A DNA stretch of 64,000 bases from Ruegeria sp. EL01 (GCF_900313035.1 NZ_OMPS01000045.1:124001-188000), one strand, 5' to 3'. Shown: positions 18,446-28,337, numbered from the stretch's first letter. Notes: a model not told the origin generated them from the letters alone. Program-made: numbers and translations.

Positions 18446-18455
18446 TGAGCAACAA

Positions 18456-19355
18456 ATGACCCTCGATCAACTCAACGCTTTGGATGCAATTGTTGCCACC
18501 GGAACCTTTCGTGCAGCCGCAGAACGTCTGAACAAGGCGCAGTCTGCGGTCAGCCATCAAATTCGAAAACTGGAAGCGGAACTGGGGTTTGATCTGTTTT
18601 CAAGGGATGCATATCGCCCCAGCCTGACCTCTGAAGGCGAAGTGTTTTTTCGCGAAACGGCACGCGTGCTGGAGCAGGTGCGCGGATTAAAATCGGTGGC
18701 CGCAGGACTGAGAAGCGAGCAAGAGCCAAAGGTCGCCATTGCCATGACCGCCACAATGTCGCTGGACCCGATACTGAAGGTGCTTGCAGATATCGGGCGA
18801 GTTTTCCCTGGAACCCATATTCAGGTTGCAACCGAAATGATGGGTGGACCCGTGGCGCGACTGATGGCGGGAGAGGCAGATTTGATTGTCGCCGGGTTGG
18901 ACGGCGTTCCGATTGATGACGTCGAAACCCTGCCGGTCGGAACAGTAACTATCCGGCCGGTCGCAAGCCCTGACTTTCCAGCGTCACAACGATCGGGCGT
19001 AAAATCGAGACGTGAGATGCAGTCTTACACGCAGGTCATCGTATCTGGTACGGGCGGTCCGGAGTTTAAACAAAGCCGGGATTTGCTGAGGGGAGGGCAG
19101 CGCTGGACCGTTTCTGATTTTGAGGCAAAGAAGTCTGTTATCAAGGCTGGCATGGGATGGGGTGGTATCCCCGAACATATGATGCAGACAGAGCTTTCGA
19201 ATGGCACGCTGATGCCACTAAGCGTTGAGGGTTTCCCGTCGCGGCACACAGAAATATTTGCAATCAGGAGACGTGACCAGCCTATGGGCAAAGTCATGTC
19301 GCAAATTTGGTCTGCTCTTGATGTGCGGTCGTCGGGCGACAACCAAACTCACTGA
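18456..19355 (+). CDS. LysR-family transcriptional regulator
   Basis: Regulator of 299 residues. The N-terminal winged helix is clear (TFRAAAERLNKAQSAVSHQIRKLE) and is followed by a two-lobed effector domain. I chose ATG 18456, where the LysR homology begins; the frame extends 30 codons upstream without family features. It is divergent from the gst / NTF2-like / tautomerase operon with 110 bases between the starts and a 7-base palindrome in between, so local control is likely. The inducer is unknown. Confidence 0.88.
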   Translation: MTLDQLNALDAIVATGTFRAAAERLNKAQSAVSHQIRKLEAELGFDLFSRDAYRPSLTSEGEVFFRETARVLEQVRGLKSVAAGLRSEQEPKVAIAMTATMSLDPILKVLADIGRVFPGTHIQVATEMMGGPVARLMAGEADLIVAGLDGVPIDDVETLPVGTVTIRPVASPDFPASQRSGVKSRREMQSYTQVIVSGTGGPEFKQSRDLLRGGQRWTVSDFEAKKSVIKAGMGWGGIPEHMMQTELSNGTLMPLSVEGFPSRHTEIFAIRRRDQPMGKVMSQIWSALDVRSSGDNQTH

Positions 19356-19527
19356 GCCATTGAAATGATTGTCGTGCGCCGTTGGTGTCAGCTGTTATGA
19401 CTGAAGGTATGGGCTGATCGCGACAGGGATGTCCAACCATCTGGGAAGCCGACCAAATTCTTCGAATAATTCGTTTGATCGTATATAACCCATATGACTG
19501 GGGTTCTTGGGAACGGGGCGCACCAAC

Positions 19528-20811
19528 ATGATTGTCGACTACATCCGCATTGGCCATGCGGCGGACGATAACCTGAGCACCAAGCGTTTGAAATCCATGT
19601 CAGTGATCATCCTGACTGTCATTATGTGCATGGCCTCGGCGTTTTTCCTTGAACCGGAAAGGTCCATTATCTACCGCGCGCTTGATGTGACTGTCGTGGT
19701 CACCATTTTGGCCAGCCTCTATTTGCTGCATCACACGCGAAACGTCGAAACGGTGTTCTATTTTTTTGCGCCAGCCTTCCTGATTGTGCAACTGATTTTC
19801 ATGCTGCTCAACGGGAATCGAGAAGGCGATGTGTTGCCATTTCTCGTGACGCCAGCTGCCGCAGTGGTTGTCCTTGGCCCCAAAAGGTCCCGGCCATGGT
19901 TTGGCGTATGTTTCCTTGTGATGTTGTTTCTGCCGTTCTTCGATGGCGCGCTACCAGAGACAAACCTGTCCATAAATCAAACGTCGACCAATCCGACCGG
20001 GTCCCTGTTTCAATCACCCCTTAAACAGCCGATGGAGACAGGCGAAGGCCTGGCGATGACACTTGGCGTGTTCTTTGTCTATTTCCTGATCTTTTCCGGC
20101 TATCGGCAGCTTGAAGCGGCACGAGAGCTCATTCTAGTGCAAAAGGCGCAGATCGAGCACGAATACGAGCGTTCAGAACGACTGTTGGAGAACATCTTGC
20201 CTGCGCCAATTGCCGAGCGGCTGAAGCGAGAGCCGGACAAGATAATTGCGGATGATTTGTTGCAGGTTACGATTCTGTTTGCGGACATTGTGGATTTCAC
20301 GCCCCGGGCGACACGTATGCGCGCACCCGAGCTGGTGTCTTTTCTGAATCGCGTTTTTACACATTTTGATGATCTGGCAGACAAGCATCGGTTGGAAAAA
20401 ATCAAAACCATTGGTGATGCCTATATGATTGCGGGTGGAATGCCTGAACCCCGGCCTGACCACGCATCGGCTGTTGCTGATATGGCGTTGGAAATGCTCA
20501 CGATCACGAAGCAAATCAGCCAAGAGATGGGTGAAACACTGGCAGTACGGATCGGAATTCACACTGGTCCGGCCGTTGCTGGCGTGACCGGTACCCGTAA
20601 GTTCTTCTATGATGTTTGGGGCGATACGGTGAATACGGCTTCAAGACTGGAATCCTACGGATCGCCGGGCCGAATACAGGTGACCAAAGAGACCTGCGAG
20701 ATATTATCCGACCACTACATATTCGAAGAACGAGGAATCATTGATATCAAGGGTAAGGGCAAGATTCAGGCATACTACCTGACGGGCGTTGGTACACGGG
20801 CACCGCAATAG
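19528..20811 (+). CDS. Membrane-bound class III adenylate cyclase
   Basis: Protein of 427 residues. The first 190 form about six transmembrane helices, and a coiled linker (about 195-225) leads to a class III cyclase domain. Metal-binding aspartates are D253 (FADIVDFT) and D297 (TIGDAYM). The base-recognising pair K293 and D362 (YDVWGD) and the N369/R373 pair (NTASR) all indicate ATP rather than GTP as substrate. The 5' frame also allows a TTG at 19507, but ATG 19528 is preferred. It stands alone between lysR and the autotransporter row. The integral-membrane sensor part recalls regulated cyclases, but its signal is unknown. Confidence 0.88.
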   Translation: MIVDYIRIGHAADDNLSTKRLKSMSVIILTVIMCMASAFFLEPERSIIYRALDVTVVVTILASLYLLHHTRNVETVFYFFAPAFLIVQLIFMLLNGNREGDVLPFLVTPAAAVVVLGPKRSRPWFGVCFLVMLFLPFFDGALPETNLSINQTSTNPTGSLFQSPLKQPMETGEGLAMTLGVFFVYFLIFSGYRQLEAARELILVQKAQIEHEYERSERLLENILPAPIAERLKREPDKIIADDLLQVTILFADIVDFTPRATRMRAPELVSFLNRVFTHFDDLADKHRLEKIKTIGDAYMIAGGMPEPRPDHASAVADMALEMLTITKQISQEMGETLAVRIGIHTGPAVAGVTGTRKFFYDVWGDTVNTASRLESYGSPGRIQVTKETCEILSDHYIFEERGIIDIKGKGKIQAYYLTGVGTRAPQ

Positions 20812-21161
20812 CTCAGATCTCTACGGATGGGGGGTATGACTAGCTGACATTCGACATATGTCTGGATTCACCAATCTGCGTTTGAATCTTCTGTCAGGTT
20901 CCTCGGCGCTTGGGGTTCGCGCCTTGGCGATGAGCTATGGAAACATTACCAGCCTCACGGAAATTTTGTTTGTCGTGGCGACACAATGGCCGTAACGCGC
21001 AAACAGGGCGCACAGGTGAAATGACTTTCTGTTGGCTACTTCACTGCTCTATTTCTTGGAATTTCGGTTAATATCTCGAGGCGCGAACCCGATGTTTCTT
21101 GGAAAACCAACAGGGAGTCGCTACGCTCGTTAGCAGTAAACTGTTAGAGAATTGTTAACCC
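20812..21161. other. Intergenic region upstream of the autotransporter gene
   Basis: I see no coding sequence in these 350 bases. A short inverted repeat GGCGC ... GCGCC occurs near 20905-20925. The last 60 bases are AT-richer and should hold the promoter of the autotransporter operon. No clear Shine-Dalgarno sequence precedes the GTG start at 21162. Confidence 0.4.
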
Positions 21162-23729
21162 GTGCCCAAAACTAGTACACACACCGCTTCGCTGAGCAAA
21201 GCTCAACTCCTACTTACCTCTTCAATGGCGCTTGCTTTTGTAAGCGGATACGGGCGGGTCGCTTACGGCGGCAGCTGCGCGCCGATTGGCGGGGGAACCT
21301 ATCAATGCTCCGGCGCCGCGTCACCGGGTGACGCGACGATAACGCTTAATTCTGGCGCCGCGCCGCTGACGGTTACGACACAACCGGGGTTTGGTCAGAC
21401 GGTTTCAACCGGCCTTGGATTTAATCTGCGTTCGACAGACAGTATTTCTTTCACCGACAACAACAGTTCGACGATTTCCGGGTCGAGCATCGGCATCTAT
21501 TCGCGAAACACTGGAACCGGAGCAACATCAATAACTGTTACTGGTGTGGTCACCGGAGTTGGAAACACGGCAATCTACTCGCAAAACGGCGCGACATCGA
21601 CCGACCTGACGATATTGGCGGTCGATGTGAACGGTGCCGTTACCGGGATCAGCGGGCGCAATACCGGCACTGGTGCTCTGACAATAACATCGACAGGCAC
21701 CGTTTCCGGAACTTCGCAGGATGGGATAAACGCCCGAAATTCAGGAACCGATTTGACCATCACAGCGGCCGCGGTCAGCGGTGGCAGAACGGCGATTTTC
21801 GCGGGAAACACAGGGTCTGGATCGATTTCAGTCACCACATCTGGTGCTGTGACCGGCGGTACGGGCGCGGGTATAGCCACTCAGGGTAATGCGGGCGCGG
21901 CGGTCCAGATCAATTTGAGTTCCGGCAGCACAGTTAGTGCGACTTCTGGCACCGCGATCACAAACGATGATTCCAACGCGACCGTCTCTGTAAAATCCGG
22001 CGCTGCGGTCAACGGCGCGATCAGCCTGGGTGATGGCAGCGATCTTCTGGACTTTTCCGGAGGCGATTTCAGCGGTGTCACGCTGTTCGACGGTGGTGAT
22101 GATAACTCGAGCGGTGACGGTTTTGTCGACACACTGCGGTTTGGCAGCAGCGGGTCTTTGAACGGCGCTAATGTGAGAAACTTCGAAAAGTTCGAAGTTG
22201 TAAACAACGCGGTGGTGACGCTGACCGATAACACCCTGACAGCAGGCGATGGTGGTGCCGGAACCGGTATTTTCACGCAATCAGGCGGTGTCCTGCGACT
22301 GAACTCGGGTGCGACCAGTCTGAATGGCAACGTCAGCAATGGCGGCACGATTTCGGCGCAGAACGGATCGGTCGGGGACATGATCACGGTCAGCGGCGAT
22401 TTCATCGGTAATGGTGGAACTGTTATGCTGGATGTTCAGCTTGGCGGTGACGGATCAACCACTGACATCCTCCAAATTGGTGGGGACACGTCTGGAACGA
22501 CGTTTGTTTCGGTCAACAATATCGGCGGTGCTGGTGCTCAGACCATCAATGGTATCGAGATCATTCAGGTCAGCGGTACTTCGGGAGGGAGCTTTACCCT
22601 GAACGGCACGGCCCAGACTTCCAGCGGGGAACAGATCGTCGTCGCCGGTCCGTTTGGCTATCGCTTGGTTAAAACTGGCAGCGGCAACTTTGCTTTGTCC
22701 AGCCTGGACGCGTCAGGAAACCCGATCCTTGTCGGGGCCGGCGCGGCGGCCTTTGAAACGCTGCCGTCTGTTCTTCTGTCGATGAACCGCCTGCGCGGCT
22801 ACCAGGCCCGCACTGCATCGCGTCTACCCGCCGGGCCTTCTGATGGTGGTACAGTAACCCGATTGACGGCCCCCTATGGCTCCGGCGGCGACGTGTTGGC
22901 CTATCCCAACAGCCCAGTGTGGATCGAACTGAGCGGCAAACGCAGCGATTTAACACCGGTAAGTTCCGAAGCGGGTATCACCAGTGTTAAAACAAACACT
23001 TATACTATCTCGGTTGGGGTCGACACGATCCTGTCTGAGCTGTCCAATGGTACATTGTATGGCGGAGTGGGCCTGATTTACGGCGATGCATCAAGCACTG
23101 TCAGAACAGATCAGGGCACCAGTAATATCGACACAGAATCACTCGGGCTGAACCTAAGCGCCACTTGGCTGGATGCGCGCGGCTTCTACCTGGATACGCA
23201 GCTTCAATACAACAACAACTCTAGCGATGTCACCGATCCGACAACCGGTTTGGCACAAGATGACATCGATTCTGATCAGTTTGCAGTATCACTTGAGGTT
23301 GGTCGCCCGATTGAGGTTAACCCCGGTCTGGTTCTGGTTCCTCAGGCGCAGCTTTCGTACACAACGTTGGACGTGGATGAATTCACCGACAGCTCTGGCA
23401 ATCAGGTCCTGTTCGAGGATGCGGAAAGTGTTCTGGCGCGGGTGGGATTGTCTGCCAACAAGTGGTTCTCGAGTAGTCACGGCGCTGGCAGCTACTTTGG
23501 ACTGATAAACCTGTATCACGAGTTTGACCCTGACACGCGGGTGTCTGTCGGTGGAATGGATTTTGACGAGGAAATTGACGACACCGGCATTGAACTAGGA
23601 TTTGGCGCGCGTATGATCTTGAACGATAGGTACGAGCTTTCCGGTTCGCTAAACTACCTGACGGGTCTTGAGGACTTTGGGGAAAGTTATGAACTGGAGG
23701 CTGTTTTGGGTCTACAGGTCCGGTTTTGA
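21162..23729 (+). CDS. Autotransporter-type outer-membrane protein with repeat passenger
   Basis: Secreted or outer-membrane protein of 855 residues beginning at GTG. A signal peptide (hydrophobic LLLTSSMALAFVSG) is followed by about 550 residues of Gly/Thr/Ser-rich beta-helix sequence. Within residues 100-260 there are imperfect repeats of about 30 residues marked by IYSRNTGTGA, ISGRNTGTGA, INARNSGT and IFAGNTGSGS. The last 260 residues or so are an autotransporter barrel (WIELSGKRSDL at its start) ending in LQVRF. The barrel would carry the passenger to the cell surface. The stop adjoins the ATG of the IalB-family gene, so they are co-transcribed. Ligand and role are unknown. Confidence 0.85.
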   Translation: MPKTSTHTASLSKAQLLLTSSMALAFVSGYGRVAYGGSCAPIGGGTYQCSGAASPGDATITLNSGAAPLTVTTQPGFGQTVSTGLGFNLRSTDSISFTDNNSSTISGSSIGIYSRNTGTGATSITVTGVVTGVGNTAIYSQNGATSTDLTILAVDVNGAVTGISGRNTGTGALTITSTGTVSGTSQDGINARNSGTDLTITAAAVSGGRTAIFAGNTGSGSISVTTSGAVTGGTGAGIATQGNAGAAVQINLSSGSTVSATSGTAITNDDSNATVSVKSGAAVNGAISLGDGSDLLDFSGGDFSGVTLFDGGDDNSSGDGFVDTLRFGSSGSLNGANVRNFEKFEVVNNAVVTLTDNTLTAGDGGAGTGIFTQSGGVLRLNSGATSLNGNVSNGGTISAQNGSVGDMITVSGDFIGNGGTVMLDVQLGGDGSTTDILQIGGDTSGTTFVSVNNIGGAGAQTINGIEIIQVSGTSGGSFTLNGTAQTSSGEQIVVAGPFGYRLVKTGSGNFALSSLDASGNPILVGAGAAAFETLPSVLLSMNRLRGYQARTASRLPAGPSDGGTVTRLTAPYGSGGDVLAYPNSPVWIELSGKRSDLTPVSSEAGITSVKTNTYTISVGVDTILSELSNGTLYGGVGLIYGDASSTVRTDQGTSNIDTESLGLNLSATWLDARGFYLDTQLQYNNNSSDVTDPTTGLAQDDIDSDQFAVSLEVGRPIEVNPGLVLVPQAQLSYTTLDVDEFTDSSGNQVLFEDAESVLARVGLSANKWFSSSHGAGSYFGLINLYHEFDPDTRVSVGGMDFDEEIDDTGIELGFGARMILNDRYELSGSLNYLTGLEDFGESYELEAVLGLQVRF

Positions 23730-24227
23730 ATGATCACAAAAGTTAAGTCACTGGTACTGGGTGCAATCGCCCTTGGCGTCTCACTGAGTGCAGCCGTTGC
23801 GCAGACGAAAGAAACGACATCGACCCAGTTTCAAAGCTGGACGGTGAACTGCGCCGAAGAGGCGGGGCAAAAGCTGTGCGCGATGAGCCAAAGCCTCAAT
23901 CTGCAAAATCAATCCGGTCTGCTATTGCGGATGGAGTTGCAGCGCGGCCAAGAAGATGGCGCATCTGGCGTTGTTATCGTTCCATTCGGTCTGGATATCG
24001 CCAAGGGCATTTCGCTGTCGATTGATGGTGGCCCGCGTTGGAATCTTCCAATGAGAACCTGTCAGAATTTCGGCTGCGTTATTCCAGTGACATTGGGTCC
24101 GGCGATCATTCAGGAATTGAAAGAAAGCGGATCAATTCAAATCTCACTTTATACTCTGGATGGGGGAAAAACCCTCGAGGTTCCAGTTTCTCTGGCAGGT
24201 TTCACAGCTGCATTCGATGCGCTTTGA
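23730..24227 (+). CDS. Invasion-associated locus B (IalB) family periplasmic protein
   Basis: Exported protein of 165 residues. A signal peptide ends near AVAQ. The mature part matches the IalB layout: FQSWTVNCAEEAG near the start, then KLCAMSQS and CQNFGCVIP, giving four cysteines that probably form two disulfides. IalB was named for Bartonella, but the family is common in free-living alphaproteobacteria, where its role is unclear. The gene starts immediately after the autotransporter stop (TGAATG), so it probably serves that protein, for example in the periplasm. Confidence 0.85.
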   Translation: MITKVKSLVLGAIALGVSLSAAVAQTKETTSTQFQSWTVNCAEEAGQKLCAMSQSLNLQNQSGLLLRMELQRGQEDGASGVVIVPFGLDIAKGISLSIDGGPRWNLPMRTCQNFGCVIPVTLGPAIIQELKESGSIQISLYTLDGGKTLEVPVSLAGFTAAFDAL

Positions 24228-24242
24228 ACCTGTGACGGGACC

Positions 24243-25334
24243 ATGAGCCAAGACCTTCCAAAATCAGAAAATCCAACCCAAAGCTCGGCGGATACGCAGG
24301 TCGCATATTCTGTTTCACCTGGCTTGCTTGGGCTTCTGGCGAAACATGACTTTTCATTCTGTCTAAGCTCATACCAATCCGGTCGATTTTACCTGATCGG
24401 GCGAAACCCAAATGGCGGGATCATGATCAATGAACAGGTTTTTGAAAAAGCCATGGGCATTGACGTCAAAAATGGTTCGATCACGCTGGCAACGCTGTTT
24501 CAGATTCATCGGTTCGAAAACGTCTTACGCGACGATCAAAGGATTGAAACACTTTTCGATGCTTGTTTCGTACCCCGCCAAAGCTATACGACTGGCGAGC
24601 TTGATGCACATGATGTGGCGGTCACTGATGATGATCAGATACTGTTCGTGAACACACGGTTCAATTGTGTTGCAACCGTTTCTGACAAGCACAGCTTCGA
24701 GCCGATCTGGAAGCCTTCGTTTATCTCAAAAATAGCCGACGAAGATCGATGTCATCTGAACGGGATGGCACTGGAAAGTGGTGAGCTGGCTTATGTTACG
24801 GCTGTCAGTAGATCGGACACAATTGACGGTTGGCGGGATCGTCGCAGCTATGGTGGCGTAGTGATCGACGCCAGGACGGACGAAATTGTTTGCGACGGCC
24901 TGTCTATGCCTCACTCGCCAAGAGTACATAACGGCAAACTTTATGTGCTGGATTCGGGTTCAGGACGCCTTGGAGAAATCGTCCGGGAGTCGGGTTTTGG
25001 TAAAGGCCGATTTGAAGAGATCGCATTTTGCCCGGGTTTCGTGCGCGGATTGGCGTTTCACGACAACTTCGCAATCGTGGGCCTTTCAAAGCCGCGGTAC
25101 GAACGGTTCGAAGGCCTGCCGCTGGACGAAAAGCTGAGAGAGGCGGATAGCGAACCATGGTGTGGTGTTCAAATCATTGATTTGCAAAAGAAAGAGGTCG
25201 CCGCCTGGTTTCGCATCGATGGCGCAGTACAAGAACTGTACGATGTAGCGGCCTTACCAAACGTGGATTGCGGAATGTCCCTGAGTTTTGCAACAGACCA
25301 CATTAGATCCTTTGTGACCTACGAAAAGAGCTAA
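24243..25334 (+). CDS. TIGR03032 / DUF4915-type beta-propeller-like protein
   Basis: Protein of 363 residues with no signal peptide. The repeated strand pattern with motifs such as LDAHDVAVTDDDQILFVNTRFNC, CHLNGMALESGELAYVTAVS and MPHSPRVHNGKLYVLDSGSG (read in short pieces) matches my memory of the TIGR03032 family of uncharacterised propeller-like proteins. The start lies 15 bases after the ialB-like gene, so it is the third gene of the autotransporter row. The biochemical function is unknown. Some relatives occur next to large surface proteins or glycan genes. I cannot say whether it modifies, folds or regulates the autotransporter. Confidence 0.75.
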   Translation: MSQDLPKSENPTQSSADTQVAYSVSPGLLGLLAKHDFSFCLSSYQSGRFYLIGRNPNGGIMINEQVFEKAMGIDVKNGSITLATLFQIHRFENVLRDDQRIETLFDACFVPRQSYTTGELDAHDVAVTDDDQILFVNTRFNCVATVSDKHSFEPIWKPSFISKIADEDRCHLNGMALESGELAYVTAVSRSDTIDGWRDRRSYGGVVIDARTDEIVCDGLSMPHSPRVHNGKLYVLDSGSGRLGEIVRESGFGKGRFEEIAFCPGFVRGLAFHDNFAIVGLSKPRYERFEGLPLDEKLREADSEPWCGVQIIDLQKKEVAAWFRIDGAVQELYDVAALPNVDCGMSLSFATDHIRSFVTYEKS

Positions 25335-25406
25335 AATCACAAAGAGCGCGAGCACCCCCGCCTAAGTGATTCAATCAAATAGGCAGGGCTAGATACAGCT
25401 TAACCC

Positions 25407-27392
25407 CTAGCGGCGTTTCGGTACAGAGTTTCCACCCTTGGCGCTTTTGGCAGCGGCCGCGCGGGCGCGGTTTTTCTTGCTGCTGGGTTTACTCTTCGGG
25501 GGCGGAGGACCTTTGGCGTCAGTGTTGCGAGGTTTAGACTGGCCGTCCTTGCCTGTTTCTTTTGGGACGCTCTTAGGTTTGCCTTTGATGCTCGCTGTTG
25601 ATGGTTTCCGGCCCTTGAAAGGTGTCTGCAAAACCGCGTCTGTTTCCTGGGCTTTTGGCTTTGGACCAGCGGGTTTCCGGGGCTTGCGATCCTCGGGTTT
25701 TGGTTTGCGACGCCGCGGTTCGGGCGTGTCGTTCCAGTCAATCGGTGGAGTGTCACCTTTGCGATGACGCGGTTTTCCAGACGGCGCACGATCAGGTTTT
25801 GGTCGGCTAAAGGCCGGCAAGTCCGGGGCCTTGTCCAATCTTGCGATGTTCTTGGTCCCTTCAATCTTCATCTTAGGACCAATGGCCGCCAGAAAGCTGT
25901 CGACAACAGCTTTTCTGATTTCGACATAAGACAGATCATCAGCAATGCGGATCGCACCGATATCGTCTTTTGTAATGTTCCCCGCTTTGCACACCATTGG
26001 CAGCAAATGGCGCGGAGAGGCGTTTTGATTGCGCCCTTCTGACAGCGAAAACCAAACACTGGGGCCAAACTCCCCCCTAGGCTTGGGTTTTTCTACCTGA
26101 ACCGCACCAAGCTCTTCCGGAGCTGAGTGGCGCTTTTTGTATTGCCGCAAATAGGCCGCCGCGATCTGTTGAGGGGTGAACTTCTCAACCAGCTGATCGA
26201 TAGTCGAAACTTCGCTCTCAGCTATATCCGTCTGCCAGTCTTCTGCATCAAGCATACGAACCTGATCACGTTCGTTCACGTCGTCAGCGGAAGGTGCCGA
26301 TCCCCAATCGGCGCTTAGCTTGGCGAATTTCAGAATACGTTCCGCCTTTTTGCGAGACGAGGGCACAACAACCAATGCACTTACACCTTTGCGCCCTGCG
26401 CGCCCTGTTCGACCAGAGCGATGCAAGAGGGTTTCGTGGCTGTTGGGCAATTCTGCATGGACCACCAGGTCAAGGTTGGGCAAGTCGATGCCCCGGGCGG
26501 CAACATCGGTCGCCACACAAACCCGTGCGCGCCCGTCGCGCATCGCTTGCAAAGCGTTGGAGCGCTCGCTTTGGGTCAACTCGCCCGACAAGGCCACAAC
26601 CGAAAAGCCACGGTTCGACAGGCGGGCTGTCAGGCGCGATACCATCGCGCGAGTGTTGCAAAACACAATCGCGTTTGGTGCCTCGTAATAGCGCAGCACG
26701 TTAATGATCGCGTTTTCTCCATCACGCGCAGCGACTTGCATGGCACGGTATTCGATATCGGCATGCTGGGTTTGTTCGCTTACTGTCGAGATGCGTTCTG
26801 CATCGCGCTGATAGCTTTTGGCGAGTTTGGCAATCGCGGCGGGAACTGTTGCAGAAAACAGTAGGGTCTGCCGATCTTTTGGTGTTTCATCCAGAATGAA
26901 TTCCAGATCTTCGCGAAAGCCCAGATCCAGCATTTCATCCGCTTCGTCCAAAACAACCGCGCGCACTTGGGTCAGATCGATCGATCCACGCATGATATGG
27001 TCGCGCAAGCGGCCCGGCGTAGCAACGACAACATGCGAACCGCGTGCCAAAGCGCGCCGTTCATCGCGCATATCCATACCGCCAACGCAGGACGCCAGAA
27101 AGGCCCCGGCATCGGCATAAAGCCAGCCAAGTTCGCGTTTCACCTGGAGGGCCAGTTCCCGCGTTGGAGCGATTACCAGCGCCAAGGGCGCGCCTGACGC
27201 ACCGAATGTGTCATCATCACCCAGCAAAGTAGGGGCAATGGCCAAGCCAAAACCGATTGTCTTACCCGATCCGGTCTGGGCGGAGACCAAAAGGTCTCGG
27301 CCGTCCAGCTCGGGTTGGGTGACAGCTTGCTGAACAGGGGTCAAAGCATCATAACCCTTGCGGGCAAGTGCGTCGGCGATGGTTTTTTTCAC
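25407..27392 (-). CDS. DEAD-box RNA helicase, DeaD/DbpA type
   Basis: ATP-dependent RNA helicase of 661 residues. The Q motif region (YDALTPVQQAV), Walker A AQTGSGKT (38-45), VLDEADEMLDLGF (motif II), SAT (motif III) and the C-terminal motifs (ARGIDLPNLDLVVH, HRSGRTGRAGRKG) are all present. A DbpA-like RNA-binding domain follows (about residues 455-530). The last 130 residues are a Lys/Arg/Pro-rich tail, probably disordered and RNA-binding. Such helicases act in ribosome assembly and cold adaptation. The gene stands alone, convergent with the TIGR03032 gene. The 294 bases between it and pmtA hold no recognisable gene. Confidence 0.93.
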   Translation of the reverse strand: MKKTIADALARKGYDALTPVQQAVTQPELDGRDLLVSAQTGSGKTIGFGLAIAPTLLGDDDTFGASGAPLALVIAPTRELALQVKRELGWLYADAGAFLASCVGGMDMRDERRALARGSHVVVATPGRLRDHIMRGSIDLTQVRAVVLDEADEMLDLGFREDLEFILDETPKDRQTLLFSATVPAAIAKLAKSYQRDAERISTVSEQTQHADIEYRAMQVAARDGENAIINVLRYYEAPNAIVFCNTRAMVSRLTARLSNRGFSVVALSGELTQSERSNALQAMRDGRARVCVATDVAARGIDLPNLDLVVHAELPNSHETLLHRSGRTGRAGRKGVSALVVVPSSRKKAERILKFAKLSADWGSAPSADDVNERDQVRMLDAEDWQTDIAESEVSTIDQLVEKFTPQQIAAAYLRQYKKRHSAPEELGAVQVEKPKPRGEFGPSVWFSLSEGRNQNASPRHLLPMVCKAGNITKDDIGAIRIADDLSYVEIRKAVVDSFLAAIGPKMKIEGTKNIARLDKAPDLPAFSRPKPDRAPSGKPRHRKGDTPPIDWNDTPEPRRRKPKPEDRKPRKPAGPKPKAQETDAVLQTPFKGRKPSTASIKGKPKSVPKETGKDGQSKPRNTDAKGPPPPKSKPSSKKNRARAAAAKSAKGGNSVPKRR

Positions 27393-27686
27393 GGCAGAAG
27401 TTCTTTGTATAAGACAGGTGGTGGGCCGTGCAGCGTGGCAAAAGGCGCATCATCCAAGGTTAAAGACAGTCCTCTAACGGTTGGCGCCCGGTTTGTATAG
27501 GCAAGGTTTTCCGGTTGCTGGCGAACCCGGCTGGTTTTGCCGAACCGAACTGCGTTCGCGATACTCTCCTGTCGACGAACAGGTCCAGTCTTCGGGAAAC
27601 TGCAAAACCGACGCTGTGATGCCTAAGGCAGCACGTTCAAACAATTATCCAACACGAGGATTTAGCGCTGAACGGACCAGGGCACA

Positions 27687-28322
27687 TCATTCAGCATGGT
27701 GAGTCGCCTTTTTTTGCAGAACAAGAAATGTCATCATCTTCATCGGTGGCAGCGCGTCTTTCTTGACGATTTCAAGGCTGGGCTCTTTCAGAACAGTGTT
27801 GATGTGAAAATCAGAATGCCAGCCCAGCACGTTGGCAAAAGGGGCTGAGAGCTTTTCGACGACCGACAAAACCCCCGTTTCGCGTGCAAAATGGTTGGTA
27901 ATGATGATCTTTCCGCCCGGTTTGCACACCCGTGCCATTTCGGCGACCACACGCTCGGGTTCCGGAACGACCGAGACTATGTGCATCGCGGTTACGGCGT
28001 CAAAACTGTTGTCTGGAAAAGACAGATCGCGGGCGTCCATCTTTTGAAGGGCTTCAACCTGGGTCAAACCGAGATTTTGCACCTTCTTCTTTGCTTTTGC
28101 TAACATTTCGGCGCTGAAATCGACTCCGGTGACCTGAAGATCGGAGCGATAGTGCCGTAGGGCCAGCCCGGTTCCGACCCCAACCTCCAAGACTTTCGTG
28201 CCCTTTTGCGCGTTGATGTAATCGACCGCTGCCCGTCGCCCTGCTTTTGTCGCGGCGCCAAACGTTTTGTCATAAACCGGTGCCCACCGGGCATATGAGG
28301 TTTTGACGGCATGAATATCCAA
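27687..28322 (-). CDS. pmtA: Phosphatidylethanolamine N-methyltransferase
   Basis: SAM-dependent methyltransferase of 211 residues. The SAM motif is VLEVGVGTGLALRHY, and the GVDFSAEMLAKAK and ITNHFARE segments match the Rhodobacter-type PmtA. It methylates phosphatidylethanolamine three times to phosphatidylcholine. It follows pssA after 15 bases on the minus strand, so the substrate-making enzymes and the methylase are one operon. It acts on membrane lipid at the inner face of the cytoplasmic membrane. Confidence 0.88.
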   Translation of the reverse strand: MDIHAVKTSYARWAPVYDKTFGAATKAGRRAAVDYINAQKGTKVLEVGVGTGLALRHYRSDLQVTGVDFSAEMLAKAKKKVQNLGLTQVEALQKMDARDLSFPDNSFDAVTAMHIVSVVPEPERVVAEMARVCKPGGKIIITNHFARETGVLSVVEKLSAPFANVLGWHSDFHINTVLKEPSLEIVKKDALPPMKMMTFLVLQKKATHHAE

Positions 28323-28337
28323 GGGAACGTCCTCTTT

